Source: an uncultured Alistipes sp.
GTDB lineage: Bacteria > Bacteroidota > Bacteroidia > Bacteroidales > Rikenellaceae
Length of the DNA: 16,853 bases
Direction: 5' to 3'
Assembly (NCBI GenBank): GCA_937880705.1
Contig: CALGRZ010000119.1
Coordinates: 1-16,853, forward strand
Positions 14,038 to 16,853 of this stretch are shown here, in pieces. How positions within the stretch are numbered: the stretch's first letter is position 1; every line of letters begins with the position of its first letter. The notes below the pieces were generated by a model. The model was given only the letters and a program-made list of their open reading frames with translations. It ran no database searches and was not told the DNA's origin. A program made the position numbers and the translations under genes.

Positions 14038-14135
14038 TAGTGCGATATGTGTTGTAATAGTCAGGCGGGGGCTAAACAGATAAAAGCCCCCGCCTGATAC
14101 ATAAACAACCATAAAACATATTTGTTGCTATGTTT
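14038..14135 (+). repeat. Duplicated 98-bp terminator segment, copy 1
   Basis: Matches 15177-15274 with about three mismatches over 98 bases and no gaps. It begins with TAG and contains a long GC-rich hairpin. In the second copy the sequence continues into a promoter (TTTG...TAACTTTG); here the corresponding part (to about 14165) is degenerate. Confidence 0.85.
14061..14097. terminator. Strong hairpin, probable terminator of the DUF3244 gene
   Basis: A perfect 13-bp stem TCAGGCGGGGGCT (14061-14073) and AGCCCCCGCCTGA (14085-14097) with an 11-base loop. It is not followed by a T-run on either strand, so it may act as a processing or stability hairpin rather than a classic intrinsic terminator. 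Confidence 0.65.
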
Positions 14136-14203
14136 CCATCTATCGCTCCTTTTTTTAACTCTTAAGAGGGCTATTTTCCTTAATTTATACTGTAAAAAAT
14201 GGC

Positions 14204-14329
14204 CGTGATAGATTTTTTCTTTTCAGCGTTTTGTAAACACCTCATTATCAACAGATAACAAGTGGCCTGTGATAGATTTTTTTTGGCCGAAAATTTGGTG
14301 ATGCCACAAAATTTTCCGAACTTTGCAGT
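14204..14329 (+). repeat. Duplicated 126-bp promoter segment, copy 2
   Basis: Second copy of 13258-13383, offset 946 bases, ungapped. GTGATAGATTTTTT occurs at 14205 and 14269. It sits downstream of a decayed terminator/promoter segment and upstream of the first lipoprotein gene. Confidence 0.85.
14294..14325 (+). promoter_or_regulatory. Probable promoter of the 14517 lipoprotein gene (within repeat copy 2)
   Basis: TTTG (14294-14297), a 20-base spacer and GAACTTTG (14318-14325) keep the layout of copy 1 with a slightly weaker -7 box. The leader would be about 185 bases, so a nearer promoter may also exist. Confidence 0.45.
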
Positions 14330-14516
14330 AGCTACCCCCCCCAACAAACATACATGCGCTGTGCTAAAAGCCTACACTGCTCTACAAGTAGTGCCGGTAT
14401 ATTGAAAACTATTTATATTTAGGTATAATTTATAACATAGAGCCAAACATATAGCGAACTTATTTATTTAGAACTTAATATACAAACAATAGTATCAACT
14501 TTAATTTAATACAACT
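14330..14516 (+). other. AT-rich leader region with a C8 tract
   Basis: A run of eight C (14335-14342) lies a few bases after the predicted transcription start, followed by 170 AT-rich bases with no gene. TATATTTAG near 14412-14420 could be a weak alternative -7 box. I see no structured RNA family here. Confidence 0.4.
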
Positions 14517-15179
14517 ATGAAAAAGGTATTATGGTTTTGTATAATACTTGGCAGCCTGCTTTTTACTGCGTGCGATATTGGAATTTATAACGCAAAACCA
14601 ATTAAACCAATTCTCGAGTACCATCTTATTAATGGGTATCTTCATATTGACCAGAGAGCCACTGTTTCGCCGTCTATTGATATGGAGGGTTTGTCCATCG
14701 ATATTAAAATGAAAGGATATTATGTTGATGAAGATTCGCAGGATGAATGTAGAGCCAAGTATGGCGATTATATACCAAATGGATGGTATCCTAATGGCTA
14801 TCAGTATTATGCATGTGTCGAATCAATACAAAAGGTGAAGATCACCAGCTCCAAGGATTGGGATAGTGACCATCCTGCAGGGACAGATTTAGGAGATCTG
14901 TTTTATGTAACGTATATTACTTATGTTCCATTCTTTGAGGATTACAGAATAGAGCCTGTAACAAAACGTGTTAGCGAGCTAACGATGTATGACATGTGGT
15001 TTGTTGATATTAACTTTTCGTTTACAAGTGCTCAAGTACCGGAGGACATCGCAGAACATTCGCTAACCGTTGGGTTTTCGCTCGACAATCAACGTACTGC
15101 CGTATTCCGTAACATATTATTCACCGATGCGGACTACGAGTATGCCGTGGAGCACGGCCAGAGGGTAACCGAGGAGTAG
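14517..15179 (+). CDS. Bacteroidales lipoprotein of unknown function with shared C-terminal tail
   Basis: This 220-residue protein has a lipoprotein signal ending LFTAC, with C19 as the lipidated residue; the next residue is D, and outer-membrane or surface placement is possible. The body is beta-rich. A block around residues 104-125 (IQKVKITSSKDWDSDHPAGT, then D-L) resembles a motif I associate with DUF5034-type Bacteroidota lipoproteins, but this is uncertain. The last 19 residues, FTDADYEYAVEHGQRVTEE, are nearly identical to the ends of the next two lipoproteins although the rest is unrelated to them. The gene is followed at its stop codon by the duplicated terminator segment. Confidence 0.8.
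   Translation: MKKVLWFCIILGSLLFTACDIGIYNAKPIKPILEYHLINGYLHIDQRATVSPSIDMEGLSIDIKMKGYYVDEDSQDECRAKYGDYIPNGWYPNGYQYYACVESIQKVKITSSKDWDSDHPAGTDLGDLFYVTYITYVPFFEDYRIEPVTKRVSELTMYDMWFVDINFSFTSAQVPEDIAEHSLTVGFSLDNQRTAVFRNILFTDADYEYAVEHGQRVTEE
15120..15179 (+). repeat. Shared 60-bp lipoprotein 3' coding segment, copy A
   Basis: The last 60 bases of this gene, including the stop, differ at about 3 positions from copy B (15759-15818) and 2 from copy C (16307-16366). They encode FTDADYEYAVEHGQRVTEE. The bases before it are not related to the other two genes. Confidence 0.85.
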
Positions 15180-15274
15180 TGCGATATGTGTTGTAATAGT
15201 CAGGCGGGGGCTAAATAGATAAAAGCCCCCGCCTGATACATAAACAACCATAAAACATATCTGTTGCTGTGTTT
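15177..15274 (+). repeat. Duplicated 98-bp terminator segment, copy 2
   Basis: Second copy of 14038-14135, offset 1139. It begins at the TAG stop of the lipoprotein gene. The 13-bp GC-rich stem is at 15200-15212 and 15224-15236. The end overlaps the -33 element of the next gene's promoter. Confidence 0.85.
15200..15236. terminator. Strong hairpin, probable terminator of the first lipoprotein gene
   Basis: The same perfect 13-bp stem as at 14061-14097, with an 11-base loop that differs by one base (AAATAG instead of AAACAG). No T-run follows. Confidence 0.65.
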
Positions 15275-15303
15275 GTATATTTTGCTCTTTTTTATTAACT
15301 TTG
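15272..15303 (+). promoter_or_regulatory. Promoter of the second lipoprotein gene
   Basis: TTTG (15272-15275), a 20-base spacer and TAACTTTG (15296-15303) give a full consensus match. The leader to ATG 15354 is about 45 bases. The third lipoprotein gene, 83 bases downstream of the second, is probably co-transcribed. Confidence 0.8.
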
Positions 15304-15353
15304 CAATGGGTTAATGCTCCATTATTCATCAATTAATAATTACTTTAGTGTTT

Positions 15354-15818
15354 ATGAAGAGTTATATTAAAGTTTTAGTAGTCGCGATATCACTCTTTGT
15401 TTCATCGTGCGGTGACCCCGAACACAATATGAATTTCCGATATATCAATGAGAGCAGCCACACCATTGATATCGAGTTCTCGTTTAATTATCACTCCTTC
15501 CAGCTATATGATAATTTGACACTGCTGCCCGGTGACACGGTTGTAGGCTATGCAAGTTTTATGGGAAAGAACCCTAAAACACCTTATAATGTCTCAACAG
15601 TATATAATAAGGCTGACGTGTGCTATGATGGGCAATATGTCATTAGTCATCATGCCTACAAGGAGGATCAAAGTTTTGTGGATATTGACAGAAACATCTG
15701 CTTAAGTAACTCTCACAAGATTACAAGATCAGATCATGGCTACACCTATACCTACACCTTCACCGATGCGGACTACGAGTATGCCGTGGAGAATGGACAG
15801 AGGGTAACCGAGGAGTAG
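15354..15818 (+). CDS. Small lipoprotein, paralogue 1 of a tandem pair
   Basis: About 154 residues from ATG 15354; a GTG two codons earlier is less likely. The signal ends LFVSSC with C19 as the lipid site. The mature protein has NFRYINESSHTIDIEFSF near its start, then LYDNLTLLPGDTVVGYA, CYDGQYVI and RNICLSNSHKITR, and ends TYTFTDADYEYAVENGQRVTEE. All these blocks recur in the next gene at roughly half identity overall, so the two arose by tandem duplication. The beta-rich pattern and envelope location are inferred. I do not recognise a named family. It has a perfect promoter and may be co-transcribed with its paralogue. Confidence 0.82.
   Translation: MKSYIKVLVVAISLFVSSCGDPEHNMNFRYINESSHTIDIEFSFNYHSFQLYDNLTLLPGDTVVGYASFMGKNPKTPYNVSTVYNKADVCYDGQYVISHHAYKEDQSFVDIDRNICLSNSHKITRSDHGYTYTYTFTDADYEYAVENGQRVTEE
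15759..15818 (+). repeat. Shared 60-bp lipoprotein 3' coding segment, copy B
   Basis: Encodes FTDADYEYAVENGQRVTEE plus stop. It differs from copy A at about 3 of 60 positions, clustered at the H-G/N-G codons. The preceding TACACCTATACCTACACC is shared in type with copy C. Confidence 0.85.
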
Positions 15819-15901
15819 TACATAAAATTGGGTAGAGGCACTAACTTCTGCAAGCCGACACCAAATGAAGTGATGGTTATAACAATATTTTTATGAAGAT
15901 T

Positions 15902-16366
15902 ATGAAGAGCTATTTGCGATTTTTTATACTGGTGATATCCCTATTGGTTGCATCGTGCGAGCAGAAGCACGAAACGTACATGAATTTAAGATATGTAAAC
16001 AATAGCAACCATACCATTGACATTGAGTTTTCGTTCATTCAGACTCCCGCACAACTGTACCACAACATCACGTTAAAGCCGGGTGAGATAGTGCGAGGTT
16101 ACGCTACTATTGCCGGCGAGACCCCCGCATCGGCTTATAATGTTGCACAGATATACGAAAAGGCGACAATATGCTACGATGGCGAGTATGTCATAGAACA
16201 CGAATACCTCGATAACAAATCTTCTGCGCACGGTGATAGAAATATTTGCCTCAATAAATCATACAAGATCACAAGAGGAGAACAGGGCTACTATTACACC
16301 TACACCTTCACCGACGAGGACTACGAGTATGCCGTGGAGCACGGCCAGAGGGTAACCGAGGAGTAG
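15902..16366 (+). CDS. Small lipoprotein, paralogue 2 of a tandem pair
   Basis: About 154 residues from ATG 15902; an in-frame ATG at 15893 would add MKI. I chose 15902 because it aligns with the paralogue (ATGAAGAGYTAT) and puts the lipid cysteine of LLVASC at residue 19 in both. Conserved blocks are NLRYVNNSNHTIDIEFSF, LYHNITLKPGEIVRGYA, CYDGEYVIEH, RNICLNKSYKITR and the C-terminal YTFTDEDYEYAVEHGQRVTEE. It is the last gene of the lipoprotein group; a terminator follows about 50 bases after its stop. Function is unknown; an envelope location is expected from the lipobox. Confidence 0.82.
   Translation: MKSYLRFFILVISLLVASCEQKHETYMNLRYVNNSNHTIDIEFSFIQTPAQLYHNITLKPGEIVRGYATIAGETPASAYNVAQIYEKATICYDGEYVIEHEYLDNKSSAHGDRNICLNKSYKITRGEQGYYYTYTFTDEDYEYAVEHGQRVTEE
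16307..16366 (+). repeat. Shared 60-bp lipoprotein 3' coding segment, copy C
   Basis: Encodes FTDEDYEYAVEHGQRVTEE plus stop. It differs from copy A at only 2 of 60 positions, so it is closer to copy A, in an otherwise unrelated gene, than its own paralogue's copy B is. Confidence 0.85.
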
Positions 16367-16417
16367 CAGCAGGACAAAAGGGATACTATATTATATACAT
16401 AAGTGCGCGATAGTAGG

Positions 16418-16456
16418 GTTTGCCCGAGGATAACAATCTCTTGGGCAAACTTTTTT
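16418..16456 (+). terminator. Intrinsic terminator after the lipoprotein genes
   Basis: An 8-bp stem GTTTGCCC (16418-16425) pairs with GGGCAAAC (16443-16450), extended by imperfect pairs (GAG with CTCTT), and is followed by six T (16451-16456). Confidence 0.85.
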
Positions 16457-16467
16457 ATTGCCGTGGT

Positions 16468-16498
16468 GTTGCACAATAAAAATTTTTTACTACCTTTG
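16468..16498 (+). promoter_or_regulatory. Promoter of rpsF
   Basis: TACCTTTG (16491-16498) is a perfect -7 box. GTTG (16468-16471) lies 19 bases upstream as the -33 element. The leader to ATG 16541 is about 40 bases. Confidence 0.75.
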
Positions 16499-16540
16499 CA
16501 CCGCTTTATGCACTTAACAACTATTTAATATTTAACAAGT

Positions 16541-16853
16541 ATGAACAATTACGAAACCGTTTTCATTGTCACTCCCGTCCTCTCTGACGCACAGGTGAAG
16601 GAGGTTGCTGACAAATTCCAGGGCGTAATCACCGAGAACGGCGGTCAGATTGTGAATATGGAGAACTGGGGCTTGAAGAAGCTTGCATACCCTATTCAGA
16701 AGAAGACTACCGGTTTCTACTTCCTTGTAGAGTTCACCGGTGAGGGCTCAATCATCAACACGCTTGAGACACAGTATCGTCGTGACGAGCGTATCATCCG
16801 TTTCTTAACTTTCAAGCAGGACAAGTTCGCTGTTGAGTACTCTCAGAAGCGTC
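16541..16853 (+). CDS. rpsF: 30S ribosomal protein S6 (partial, runs off the window)
   Basis: The first 104 codons of ribosomal protein bS6, a component of the small subunit that binds 16S rRNA with bS18. Typical marks are [12 protein letters not shown] at the start, [20 protein letters not shown] (42-61) with the conserved W-G-x-K-x-L-A-Y-P-I core, and [11 protein letters not shown] near 79-89. The frame is open to the window edge; S6 is usually about 95-135 residues, so little is missing. In Bacteroidota rpsR and rplI normally follow. It starts a new transcription unit with its own promoter after a terminator. Confidence 0.96.
   Translation, partial: MNNYETVFIVTPVLSDAQVKEVADKFQGVITENGGQIVNMENWGLKKLAYPIQKKTTGFYFLVEFTGEGSIINTLETQYRRDERIIRFLTFKQDKFAVEYSQKR

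Overview
The window comes from a member of the Bacteroidota, most likely a gut Bacteroidales; base composition and repeat style suggest an Alistipes-like organism, but that genus is a guess. The evidence is a set of promoters of the Bacteroidota type (TTTG at -33, 19-21 bases, TAnnTTTG at -7), weak ribosome binding sites, lipoprotein signals, a TPR/transmembrane regulator, and a DUF3244 protein. There are 19 supported genes. Seven lie on the minus strand at the left (61-4133) and twelve on the plus strand (4566 to the end).

Left, minus strand: one tight operon reads from a strong promoter (4198-4230). It encodes an SPFH/band-7 membrane protein, a ribbon-helix-helix protein, a four-helix membrane protein, two small DUF3784-like membrane proteins, an exported S41-family peptidase and a third DUF3784-like protein. 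This looks like a membrane-microdomain and envelope-quality module, but its function is inferred.

Centre, plus strand: a divergent operon encodes a split M16 peptidase pair and an HD-domain hydrolase, joined by ATGA overlaps. One M16 subunit has the zinc site and the other has the R/Y substrate site. Next comes a complete four-subunit 2-oxoacid (probably 2-oxoisovalerate) ferredoxin oxidoreductase operon in the order ferredoxin, alpha, beta, gamma, closed by a good terminator. A small conserved Bacteroidota helix-turn-helix gene follows.

Right, plus strand: a TPR/transmembrane/HTH-like regulator, a DUF3244 secreted protein, then three small lipoproteins. This part is a mosaic of duplicated cassettes. 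A ~126-bp promoter segment occurs twice, a ~98-bp terminator segment occurs twice, and a 60-bp 3' coding segment occurs in all three lipoprotein genes although one of them is otherwise unrelated. The window ends inside rpsF.

The most unusual non-coding structure is a set of intergenic elements at 4304-4509, 7694-7778 and 11172-11490, plus the end of another at 1-42. Each full element is built as inverted arms of short tandem units (9, 9 and 10 bp) around a core. Two carry REP-like 7-bp hairpins with a compensatory base-pair change between copies. They look like a lineage-specific family of small structured interspersed elements.
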